This document shows positions 54,454 to 64,000 of a stretch of 64,000 nt of DNA, one piece after another. The stretch is from Cytospora piceicola (Eukaryota; Ascomycota; Sordariomycetes; Diaporthales; Cytosporaceae). The notes beneath the pieces were generated by a model. That model searched no databases, was not told the origin of the DNA, and worked only from the letters and a program-made list of their open reading frames with translations. The position numbers and the translations under genes were made by a program. The stretch's first letter is position 1. Every line of letters starts with the position of its first letter. The stretch covers positions 124,001 to 188,000 of the forward strand of contig JALQBC010000002.1 in NCBI GenBank assembly GCA_023375675.1, written 5' to 3'.

Positions 54454-54963
54454 TCAGTCCCTTCTCCTGTCGTCGTACCACCCATTTGCGTCCCTCCACC
54501 TGTCGTCATTCCTTCGACGCGAAGAGTCTGGTGAGCTGGCCTTGGCAATCACTACGGGCTGATGGAGTGGTCGCTTGAGCGGCTTTTCCGGTGGTGATGT
54601 TGCTCTTGCCGCAGCCTGCCTCTCCCACATTTCTTTGGATTTGATGCAGATGTCATCAATTTGCTCCTGGGTTCAAGGGTCAATGTCGGGGAATGTCTCG
54701 CTTGCTAGCTTTTGTTGCCGGCGAGGCTCACATCTGACAGGCATGGGCCTGGCGTGGTTATAAGGAAACCGTCCTCACCCTGAGGAAGCCGTCTTGTCAG
54801 AAAACCCATCTATTCCTTCCTGACCAGGAGCTCATACCTCTCGTGTATACGACCGGACGGTTGCTTCGGGGCCCAGGTAATACTGGAGTTCTTGAGTAAT
54901 GACTTTTTTGTGGATATCGAGATGCGGAACCCAATATTTGTTCATGGAGGACGAGGACGACAT
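54454..54963 (-). CDS. Conserved small fungal protein of unknown function, 128 aa
   Basis: Three exons on the minus strand: 54963-54838, 54779-54732, 54666-54454. Introns are 58 nt (GTATGA...CCTCAG) and 65 nt (GTGAGC...CCCAG), both phase 0. The protein begins MSSSSSMNKYWVPHLDIHKK, then VITQELQYYLGPEATVRSYT, REGEDGFLITTPGPCLSDEQ, IDDICIKSKEMWERQAAARA. It ends in a basic, Pro-containing tail (EKPLKRPLHQPVVIAKA, RRRNDDRWRDANG). I recall very similar short proteins in other filamentous ascomycetes (KYWVPHLDIHK...GPEATVRP..GEDGFLI.TPGPCL), all uncharacterised; this is memory, not a search. The middle exon encodes the most conserved-looking block but is only 48 nt, and the gene has no long single-frame signal. 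No signal peptide or membrane segment; possibly nuclear. Confidence 0.8.
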
Positions 54964-57900
54964 GGTTACTTCAGGCTGAGCACTTCAGAGAATAAGGCTC
55001 GGAATGATCGGCAAATGCCTGAGAAGTCTGGCCATCGAGGTGATGACTAGAGGGCACTGGCTGGTATTTATGCTGCCTTATGTTGTCTTGCCTGAAGGAC
55101 GCAACTGGACTAGCACATTAAGGGTCGGGACGAAGGAACCCAGCCTGACAGCTCGGGGCTAACATAAGCTTTGCTGCAACCACTCTCACCGCTGGGTCCC
55201 AAGATGTAACTTCCATCTTCAAGCGATTCGCAACATACATTACTTACCGAGTGCACGCAGCTTGCATGTTTTTTCTCCTTTCGGGATCGAAGGTGATCGA
55301 CCCCTGTTGGGTGGCGCTTCATATTAGTGGTGCACAGCACAGGTCGTCCGCCTCACTTTTCCGCCCTACATACTACTACATCATCATCCCGGCGTACAGT
55401 GGCCCCCTCCTTGGGCCTTCGGGTCTCCAGGTTCGGGCGTTGCCTCCGTCAATACCGCTGAGACCCGGAGACTTGAGCGAGAGGGCCGAATCGAGCTCTG
55501 GGGTGACCAAGGTGTCACATATCACTTTCTTTTGCATCTTTTCAGGTACAGACTTATGTCACCAAGGCCATGCAGCAAGGACTGTTGCAGTGTATCAAAA
55601 CGACAGCAAGACGCTTGCTCTGATATCACGAACAATGTTCATGATGTCTGTATCCGCGTCTTGGCTTGTTCTGGAGCCACACAAACTACACTCGAGAAGC
55701 AGCTGCGAACTATCGTCGGTAATAGGATTGACACGTGGGCATCACCAAGGCGCACAAACCTACTGCTGCCCTACCGCAATATACTTGTTCTCTAGAGTCC
55801 CCTTCCCTGCCTTCTTGGCGTTACCAATTGCCGGCCTGATCGTCAGTGTGGCGGAAACCTTGATTCAACACTGGACCCATTGGATCTGTCTGGACACCCT
55901 CCATCTGGGTCTTCGCTGCCGTGCCCGCCCGGGATGATGCCTCGTGCTACGATCGACCGAAAACCAGGACCCTTATTTTCCATACGGGTCTAGGCCTATG
56001 CGGACTAGAGAGTCTTGGGCTTTGGGCTTTGGTCGGTATCGCACCGGCGGATCTTCCCTCCTTTGCTTCGCGACATAGGGCTTCCATGTCGATCGCCGTA
56101 TTCCACTGGTGACAGTGTTCTCGCTCGGTCCTCAATAGTCGCAGGGTGCTGATTGATCTTGACATACGTGTACGAGGCTGCGAGTATGCTTGGAAAGAAG
56201 GCGTACAGTGCCTTAGCTCAATGCTGTCGTCGATGACATCTTCTGGCTGGGGCTGTGATCTTCGGATCCCACATGACCTATCTGCCTAATTTGAAGGATA
56301 ACTCAATTTATCTTGAATGGTGCGCAATAGGTAAAAGCAGGCGATCGTACCAAGGACACGGGTCGTTGGACGGGGGGGGTTGGATGAGCATTGAGAAAAT
56401 CATTTAGACAGTACAACCACGGGGCCATTGCATCTCTGTGCTGAAAAAGGAATCAGCGCCATCATTTCGGCATCATATTTCCAACATGTGTCGTATGCCC
56501 TCAAAGGAAGACATCTTCCTACCCTGAGGTGCCCCAGTAGCACTCGAATCAGCCCTACGTCGTGGATCGATGTGACCCACTAATTTTGGATAGCACGCCC
56601 GACTGACCCTGTGCCGGAAGTTTGTTCTGTGGCAAGTTGGTATCTCATTGCATGCTTCGAATGTTGATCCATCACATGCATGTGTGGTTTGCTCCTTCGT
56701 CTGCGATAGCAGGCCACCGAGCTCGTGACTGTCGTGATTCGCCTTAATCCCGGCTGTCACCGCTTGCTAGGTTCGTGGTTTGTGTCAACAAGGCGGTCTC
56801 TTACGATAATCTGCTGGAATGGCTCTTCTGGTCAACGGTCGGTGCCACCGTGCCTGACACCTTGAGTCGGGTTTGGCTTGGAGTGTTGAGGACCCCAGTA
56901 CCCCCGTAGAAACAAACCTGAAGGGGAAAGATTGTCTCCTACCTCTGCTATTATCGTCTGTCACCACCGCCTTCAAGACGACAAGACATTGTGTTAGCGA
57001 AGCACTGAATAGCACATTGAGGTTGTAAGCTCAACCCGCTTGGTTCCTTGAAACTGCCGTCGTGATTATCTCATATTCATGAGTCCAACTCATTGATTGA
57101 TACTGTATCTTCCACAATGTTTAGCTTGTCACTTGCGCGCCCCACTACTGTCTATCTCTTCACCGACTCCTTGTTCTGAGAAACCAAATCACGCGTCAGC
57201 ATACTGGCATCTAGGATGTAACACGTTCTCAGAGTGACACGTCGTACCATTTGTTCAGGGCTTTCATAGCTTTCCTTTTGCCAATATGTCGATGCTGACT
57301 TATTCAAAGTGGCAAAGAACGAGCCACGTATATCCATGCTGAAAGGGTGACGGATCACCCTTTAAGCGTACGTCCGCACGAGTGATCTGACATCTTTGCG
57401 TGAGGCCGGGACAGGGCCACATCAGGTGACTTTTGGGGGAGAGGGTCTTCAAGGAGTCTGAAAATCGGTTGCTTCTTAGCCTTTCCAATCTTTACTAAGC
57501 GTCATTCTCATTTCATTTCCATCTCTGTTCTTCTTTCCTCTCAAGGATTCAAAAGGTGCCCGGTGCCCACCTGGGCAGGTATCCACTCAACCTTCAAGGG
57601 GTGGTAGTGAGGAAGGGCTTCATCAGTTGGAGTAAATCTGAGGCTCCGCTGAAAAACTTCTGTCTCTTGGGTCCAGATGTTGGTTAGGTGGACGACTGAA
57701 GGACGTCAAAACTAGCCCTGCACATACCCTGGTGTGGATGCCCCTTGGGCTCCACCTGGGCAGCTGTCTGAGATGTCCGTTGGATTTTACAGATCGTGAC
57801 CCTATCAACCATATTAGGAACAAATAAATCAAGACTCGCCCGGGTGGAAGGACCTATCTTCACTCATCGAAGGACAACAATGCATTGATCCGACTTGAGA

Positions 57901-59133
57901 CTGCGAGGTGCAAGAATATTCTGTGAGGACCCTACTTCCTCAAGTTCATACATGTAGTAATCGCAGACAGAGCACTTGAGTAATCAACTCCCACAGAACA
58001 TAGACATGTAAGCACAGTTTCTTTTGTCGTTTCCTCGCCACTTGTCATCTCTTTCAATTAGGATGGCCAACTGTCGGACCTGTAGGCCACTATCCACCAT
58101 AGCTCAGCTACATACTTCTTGGCATGAGTGATACGGTGTCGACAACGCAATCATTGAAGATCGCTGAGAATCTCATATTATATGAATATACTCTCCCAAT
58201 CCTTGCAAACTAGCGCGTACATGGTCATTTACATACTTGGCTCATACGGCATAATATGTAAGATATGAGGTTCATTTCCCCACTACTGCTTTGGAGCCTA
58301 AAGACCTGCCCATTTACTCGTGGATGTATTAAATCGAAGTCAAGCGCGACTACCAGCATTTTACTCAGTCTGATTGGAGCAAAATTGGTGGCTAAACTCA
58401 TCACCACTCGACATGACACCCTCTCTGCCCAGGTGGTGACTTGGGCCAATTGTAGTAAAATGCTTTCGAGTCGATTCGTTACACAAGAGCTTGACCCCTC
58501 TCTCTCATACGTCAGACATCTGGAGAGGTGCTCGTATCCTTATTTTGCATATATTGGGCGCAGCGCATAGACGAAGCCATCATTTGGAGCTTGAGGGCAC
58601 CAGTCCCGAGCCCAGATGCATAGTGTGTCAATCCACACCAAGGCTACTACGAGAACTTCGCAATAGTGTCTTGAAGAGGATTCTCATAAAATACTGAACA
58701 TGAATTTTGTATCTGGTACCGTCCTAAACTGCTTTCCTGTTCACTTCAAGGTTTGTATATCGCACTCTGTATGATGTGTCCTTCTATCTATTTTTGAAGT
58801 TCCCGAGATGATTATGGGCGAGATTGAAACTGGTATTCCTCACTGAATCGTTGAGGAGTTTTTTTTAGACATAAGGCCGAGCTTGGAAAACGGACTTGGG
58901 AAGGTCCTAGAAAGCGAAGTTTGTCCAGTAAGTCTTGCCGCTCACTAACTCACAGTTTCCCTTGAAAATGATACCTTATGTAAGGGTCCATGTTCCTGTA
59001 AGATCATACCCCCCAAAATATTTCTAGCAGACGGCATCACAATAGTACATTAATAAGAATAATCAAAGCCTTATCGGCCCTCAATGTTGCTAAACATTGA
59101 CGTCTTGAATAAGGACGACTAATACGCTCGTGC
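54964..59133. other. Gene-poor region with decayed coding fragments
   Basis: About 4.2 kb without an intact gene. At ~55440-55800 (plus) there are coding-like fragments in shifted frames (GDLSERAESSSGVTK; a GTGTCA...TTTTCAG intron; VQTYVTKAMQQGLLQCIKTT; then, in another frame, TQTTLEKQLRTIVGNRIDTW), which look like a disrupted gene of unknown type. Nothing definite at 56100-59100. Confidence 0.45.
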
Positions 59134-60310
59134 TTGGCACTGCCGACCACGCTCGAATGGCCCCCGCCGACTTATCTCTCCAGGTTTCCTTTACGCTACA
59201 GGAAACAACAAAACACGGTCTTCAGGAAATATATCAACTTTCTGATAACCCGCTTATGTGAAACAGAACAATGGCTGATATATATGACCCGGATGTTCAA
59301 ACTTGCTACTTTTGATATTATAGGTAAAGGTGACTTCGCCTTCGGGGAGCTCCTCGGTCTGCTTTCCTAACAACCTTGGAAGAAATATTTTCTCCTGGCT
59401 AACATTGAAGCAAAGCTTCAAGCTCGTGAAGCCTTGAAACGTTAAGGACATAAAGGCCTCCCTTTTCCACTATTCAGTTGATTGAGTTGACCGACGGTGG
59501 CGAGAGAACCAGGTTAGTCAGTGTTTTGCAATGCACAAAATTGAAAGTGAGTATTGCTCTATGTAAGCCGTCTTCAGATCAACCACGTCGCTGGAGCTTG
59601 ATTATATCCGCAGACCCCAGAAATGGGTCAAATGCGGGCTTTATCATCGCGGCAGGCTCTGAGACGACAGGTGAGTATAATCAAGACTAGGGTTGATGGA
59701 GATTTGAATCTGGCACATGTGTTAACTTGGATGACGGGTACGCTGCTCAGTGGCCCAGGGTGCATCATATCTTCTCGGAATCCTACACATCTGGGAGGAT
59801 CGATAAGGGAGGTGCGCGAAGAAGAAGAAAACGGCACGCTCACATTCGAAGGACTGGCTGGCCTAAAATATCTCAATGCGTGTACGTACAGCCACGTCTT
59901 GACTATTGGTATTACGTAGATCCGGTCATTTTCCAATTCAGAGTATAACCATGCAGGTATACAAAAATCCCTACGTCTGTACCCACCGGTCCCTGTTGAT
60001 GTCCCACGCGTCATATCGCCCGAAAACGGTGGCCAAGTTATCTGCGGCGAATGGGTCCCCTCAGGCACATGCGTATGCGTCCATAATTATGCTAAGTACG
60101 TACCGGAGTCCAAGGAACTTCGAGAACCCCGACATTTTTTCACGCCGGAACGGTGACTTGACGAAGACGATATCTACAAAGAAGACAGACGTGGTTCCTT
60201 CTAGCAGTTCAAATTCTGTCCCAGAAATTGTGTCGGCCAGATCGTGGCATGGCATGATATGAGGCTTACTCGGGACTTTGGTCTCGACGTTCGATATTGG
60301 GCTTAGTGAG
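59134..60310 (+). pseudogene. Decayed cytochrome P450
   Basis: Fragments of one P450 in order but in different frames with several stops. 59200-59370: VFRKYINFLITRLCETEQWL then KLATFDIIGKGDFAFGELLG (usual TTFDIIGDLAFGE). 59620-59680: the I-helix FIIAAGSETTG followed by a GTGAGT donor. 59735-59885: TLLSGPG, SIREVREEEENGTLTFEGLA, GLKYLNAC followed by a GTACGT donor. After an acceptor at ~59956: SLRLYPPVPVDVPRVISPEN, GEWVPSGTCVCVHNYAKYVP, PRHFFTPER then a TGA where Trp is expected. 60200-60260: heme region FKFCPRNCVGQIVAWHDMRL. Key damage: ExxR reads KSLR (Glu to Lys), the heme-loop Gly is Cys, Trp of PERW is TGA, plus frameshifts. The pattern is of the fungal group with PRNCVG and AWHEMRL motifs (isotrichodermin-hydroxylase-like). 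Confidence 0.8.
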
Positions 60311-62286
60311 GAGATTCGTGAAGGATAGGCTCAGAAATTTTCTGCATTCTGGGTAAAATAATCGCATATGGTCCGTCTCCAGCTTGTGACTGATCAGGAG
60401 ACAAAGGCTTCAACATTATATCTGGGAATTACGGCCACTACAGGCATAAGCTACCGGGAAATGGCTCCTAGCAATTTCGGCCGCATGGCGCTACTCGGTG
60501 GTGTATCTCGCTTATTGTTGTTGTGTTCGTGGTGCATGATCCTCCATAGACCTATCTATATACGGACATATCATAACTCACTAGGTAATAAGTCGGTAGT
60601 GTCGACGCATCGTCAGACCGCATCTCTGGCATGATTCCGGGAAGATGAGGAAGACGCGCAGTAGGAGCCAAAGGGTAACCTCTTATGGAACTTAAGATAT
60701 TATAAGCATAAGGAGAGCAGTACAGGTCTCGAGCTTGGAAAGAAGGATTGCGCTTGCGCTTGCGTTATGAGTACCACGTACAAAACTGTATTGCTCATCC
60801 ATGAATAAGTACCTAGGTACGCAAAATACCTACCATACCGCGCAGGCGACCCTTTCTGAAATAGTGGTGGGCACGGTGTAGGGGCGGTAAAACCATTTCC
60901 GGCCCAACGTCAGCTTGCCATGGTCTTTTAATCAAAACATTTCAAAGCTTTGAATCATTTTAAGGCTTTAGATCATTTCGAGGCTTTTAGATCATTTCGA
61001 GGCTTTTAGATCATTTCGAGGCTTTTAGATCATTTCGATCGGGATGTCTGATACGCCAAGTACTTAGGACCGTTACCTAGGTACCTAAGTAGGTAGGCAC
61101 CTAGGTAGGCACCTGGGCAAGTTATAAACATTCAAGGAAAGAACACCACCGGTAAGAATCACACGAGACCTTAAGGGTCAACAAGTAAACAATTAATCTC
61201 TACGGTATCTACCGACTTAGCTACCCCTCCTTATATGAGAAGAGAAATGTAACAAGAGAAAAAAAACACCCTTTCAATTCTACGACGGCCAGAAAAAAGC
61301 CCGAAGTGATTCCGGCCTTTTACTACTATCAATGTTACTTCTATACGGTAACCTAGCTTTCGTACGGTACCGTCTAAAAGTTTTAAACTAATTTGGCTCA
61401 GAAATGGTTTCTTACCCTTAGTACAGTGTACCGCTGAACGTCAGCTAAAAATGGTCGTGAACAGTTTCTAAAAGACCCGTCCGCGCGGTATGGTACTTAA
61501 GTACTCAAGTACCTACTTAGGTATTTACCCTAGGGTAGTAACGCATCCGGTCAGGAGAACCTTGGAAGGCAAGACGTTGGCAGGGTTCGGGTTCGCGGCT
61601 TGCAAATTAACCGGCCGCAACCGGGCCAACCAAGCTCAATGCAGGAATTTGTTGTCAACAAAACCGACTCACGACACGGTAAGCCACTCGAAATCTCCGA
61701 CAAGTGCGCTAAGAAACCAACATATTTTAGTGTCCATTGTCGGCTTCTGCAAGGCACTCCCGCCATCCAATCTTCCTTCTAGTTACATGTATCTCTAACT
61801 CTGTCTCATATCGATCCCCTTGTATACTGAGACAAGATGTCGGGAAGATATTCACTCCGGCAGACGCCTCGGTAAGTACCCATCTCGTTACATTATTCCG
61901 ATCACCCGACTATAGACCAGAGGAATTGGGAACTGGGTACCTAGGTACTGGGAACCCAAAAAGGCCCAATACCAATACCCTGGTATGGACGCTTGGAGCC
62001 AGATCGTCACTCGATGATACCCGCCGGGATCCTATCAAGTGTTTTGAGGCTCGCGCCTCGCTCTGGGTCGCTTCAATGGCTTTGGACGGACCAGGAGGCA
62101 ACAGCCCCCCACTCAAGAATAGGGGCAGCTCGATTCGAAACCTTTAGGCTTATAAGAGCTCTTCTCGTGCCACCTTGAAACCCCTTTCTGGTGTCTTGCA
62201 GAACGAAATCGCGCATGCCTCTCTCTGAGCGCATAACTTACTAACCCATCCTCTTCACCAACAGAAAGAAGGAACCCTTCGACGGC
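60311..62286. other. Intergenic, repeats and ERG4 5' region
   Basis: No supported gene. It holds a 19-bp tandem repeat (60945-61037), CCTAGG palindromes at ~60810, 61075-61115 and 61931-61940, and TACCCTAGGGTA at 61526-61537. A likely 5'UTR intron of ERG4 runs from GTAAGT at 61872 to CAACAG at 62264, with CTAAC upstream of the acceptor. Confidence 0.45.
60945..61037. repeat. 19-bp tandem repeat, about five copies
   Basis: Unit AGGCTTTTAGATCATTTCG. Three perfect 19-bp copies are preceded by one 18-bp copy (one T fewer) and a more diverged one (AAGCTTTGAATCATTTTA), showing expansion toward the right-hand side. Confidence 0.9.
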
Positions 62287-63978
62287 ATGGTTGAGACCCC
62301 AGGTCGCCGTGTTTCTACCCGGCGCAAGACGCCCCTTTCCGTCGACGGATCGGACGCCGAAACCGACTCGCACTCTGCGGCAGAGACCACCTCCCTGCGC
62401 TCGCGATCCTTACGGAAGCGCGGAGTCCCAAAGTTCGTGGAGCACCTCAACGAAGACGACATCCCCTCTCCAGCGACGCCCCTCGAAGAGCTGATGGGTG
62501 AACCCACACACCATGCCAATGGCAACGGCAAGGCCAATGGCAACGGCAAAGCCAACGGCAACGGCAAGGCCAACGGCAAGGCCAATGGCGTCAATGGCGT
62601 CAATGGCCACGCGGTGGAGGAGAAGGTCGTGGATGGCTGGAGGCCCGGCATGGACCCCAAGGTCGACTACTCTGGCAGGTTCGAGTTCGGTGGCTCCCTC
62701 GGTGTGAGTGTCATGATGATCGGCTTCCCAGTCCTCATGTGGTACATGTGGATTGGGGCGACCTACTACGATGGCAAGATCCCTTCGCGGGAGCCCGGCC
62801 AGAGCTGGAACGACTTCCTTGCGCACCTGTGCAACCTGGTCTACACCGGTGCGTACCCGACACAGAAGGCCTGGCTCATGTATTGGGTATTCCTCATCTT
62901 TGAGGGCATCTTGTACCTCTTTGCGCCCGGAGTCCACGCCTACGGAAAGCCCCTACCCCACGAGGGCGGCAAGCAGCTCAAGTACTACTGCTCAGGCTTC
63001 ACCTCCCTGTACATCACCCTTGCCGTTGTTGCCGGCCTGCACTTGTCAGGCGTCTACAGGGCATCTAGCATCATCGACGAGTTCGGCCCCCTCCTATCCG
63101 TTGCGATCTTGTCGGGTTACCTGGTCGCCATTATCGCCTACTTCTCCGCCCTGATGCGCGGCGCCCAGCACCGCATGACCGGCTACCCCATCTACGACTT
63201 CTTCATGGGCGCCGAGCTTAACCCGCGCATGTTCGGCATCCTCGACTTCAAGATGTTCTTTGAGGTCCGCCTGCCCTGGTACACCCTCCTGCTGCTGAGC
63301 ATTAGCACCGCTGTGCGGCAGTACGAGAAGTACGGCTACGTCTCGGGCGAGGTCATATTCATCATCATGGCGCATTGGCTTTACGCCAACGCCTGCGCCA
63401 AGGGCGAGGAGCTCATCGTTACCACCTGGGACATGTACTACGAGAAGTGGGGCTTCATGCTCGTTTTCTGGAACATGGCCGGCGTGCCCCTGTCGTACTG
63501 CCACTGCACCATTTACCTCGCCAACCACGCCCCCGAGGAGTACCGCTGGAACCGCTACTTCCTCGCCGGCATGTTCGTCTCGTACCTGTTCGTCTACTGG
63601 GTCTGGGACAGCTGCAACGGCCAGAAGAACAGCTTCCGGTCCATGGAGCGCGGCACCTTCACCAAGCGCAACACCTTCCCCCAGGTCCCCTGGCAGTCCA
63701 TCAAGAACCCCCGCAAGATCCCCACGCCCACCGGCGACAGCATCCTGGTCGACGGCTGGTACGGAAAGGCGCGCAAGGTGCACTACACCTGCGACGCGTT
63801 CTTTGCCATCTGCTGGGGCCTGATCACGGGCTTCGACAGCCCCTTCCCGTGGTTCTACCCCGTCTTCTTCTGCGGCATGATCGCGCACCGTGCCGCGCGT
63901 GACATCGAGAGGTGCAGGGAGAAGTATGGTGACTCCTGGAAGGAGTATGAGAAGCAGGTTCCGTACCTGTTCATTCCT
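62287..63978 (+). CDS. ERG4: Sterol C-24(28) reductase, Erg4 (3' end beyond window)
   Basis: Open for 564 codons from ATG 62287 to a GTAAGT donor at 63979; the last exon lies outside the window. Catalyses the final ergosterol step, NADPH-dependent reduction of the C24(28) double bond of ergosta-5,7,22,24(28)-tetraenol in the ER. Both sterol-reductase signatures are present: [16 protein letters not shown] (signature 1) and [17 protein letters not shown] (signature 2), plus [19 protein letters not shown]. The block [40 protein letters not shown] favours Erg4 over Erg24 or DHCR7. About eight hydrophobic segments. The N-terminal ~115 residues are polar with a [13 protein letters not shown] repeat before the first membrane helix ([19 protein letters not shown]). 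An intron with CTAAC/CAACAG just upstream (acceptor 62264) suggests a spliced 5' leader. The dense GC-rich exon gives long antisense open frames that are not genes. Confidence 0.95.
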
Positions 63979-64000
63979 GTAAGTTTGAATCAGTGGGAAC

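Noticed and set aside
63094..63888. Long minus-strand open frame (264 codons) opposite ERG4
   Set aside because: Antisense to a highly conserved enzyme exon; its Ala/Gly/Val/Glu/His-rich composition is that of a GC-rich shadow frame.

Overview
This window reads as nuclear DNA of a filamentous ascomycete (Pezizomycotina, most likely Sordariomycetes; the class is my inference). The genes carry short GT-AG introns, mostly 50-150 nt, with CTAAC/CTGAC-like branch points. Recognisable fungal genes include ERG4, SNF7, TEN1 and complex I B18. Intergenic stretches are long and carry no bacterial signals. Genes sit on both strands with no operons. Exon structures below were built by hand from splice motifs and reading phase, not from transcripts.

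Layout. 1-9 kb: a four-CCHC-knuckle protein, tRNA-Arg(ACG), the complex I subunit B18/NDUFB7 in three exons, and a small secreted four-cysteine protein. 9.7-14.3 kb: a DUF1308/PIN-like protein and an unknown three-exon gene whose coding-like 3' continuation is out of frame. 15-21 kb: a group of short helical or coiled-coil proteins, two with related upstream DNA, plus a short F-box-like protein. 21-26 kb: a possible transposase remnant, a four-helix claudin/Sur7-like membrane protein, and a 607-bp AT-rich element bounded by 36-bp perfect inverted repeats. 26.5-29.3 kb: a large DUF6536 membrane protein.

32.5-38.6 kb: three consecutive minus-strand catabolic genes, namely a cytochrome P450 (515 aa, five exons), a dienelactone-hydrolase-like/SnoaL-like fusion (421 aa, four exons) and a catechol/hydroxyquinol-type intradiol dioxygenase (304 aa, three exons). 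They would fit an aromatic-ring hydroxylation and cleavage module. 39.9-47.7 kb: a giant glutamate-rich repetitive protein whose reading frame can end after a hydrophobic tail or, by removal of a 43-nt segment, run on for about 930 more residues.

51-55 kb: SNF7 (ESCRT-III) and TEN1 (CST telomere-capping complex) are divergently transcribed, followed by two convergent small genes of unknown function. 55-62 kb is gene-poor and holds a decayed P450. 62.3 kb to the end: the ERG4 sterol C-24(28) reductase, truncated by the window edge.

The most distinctive non-genic signal is a family of palindromes centred on CCTAGG (TACCTAGGTA arrays and the perfect 12-mer TACCCTAGGGTA), scattered through intergenic DNA and absent from the coding exons modelled here.
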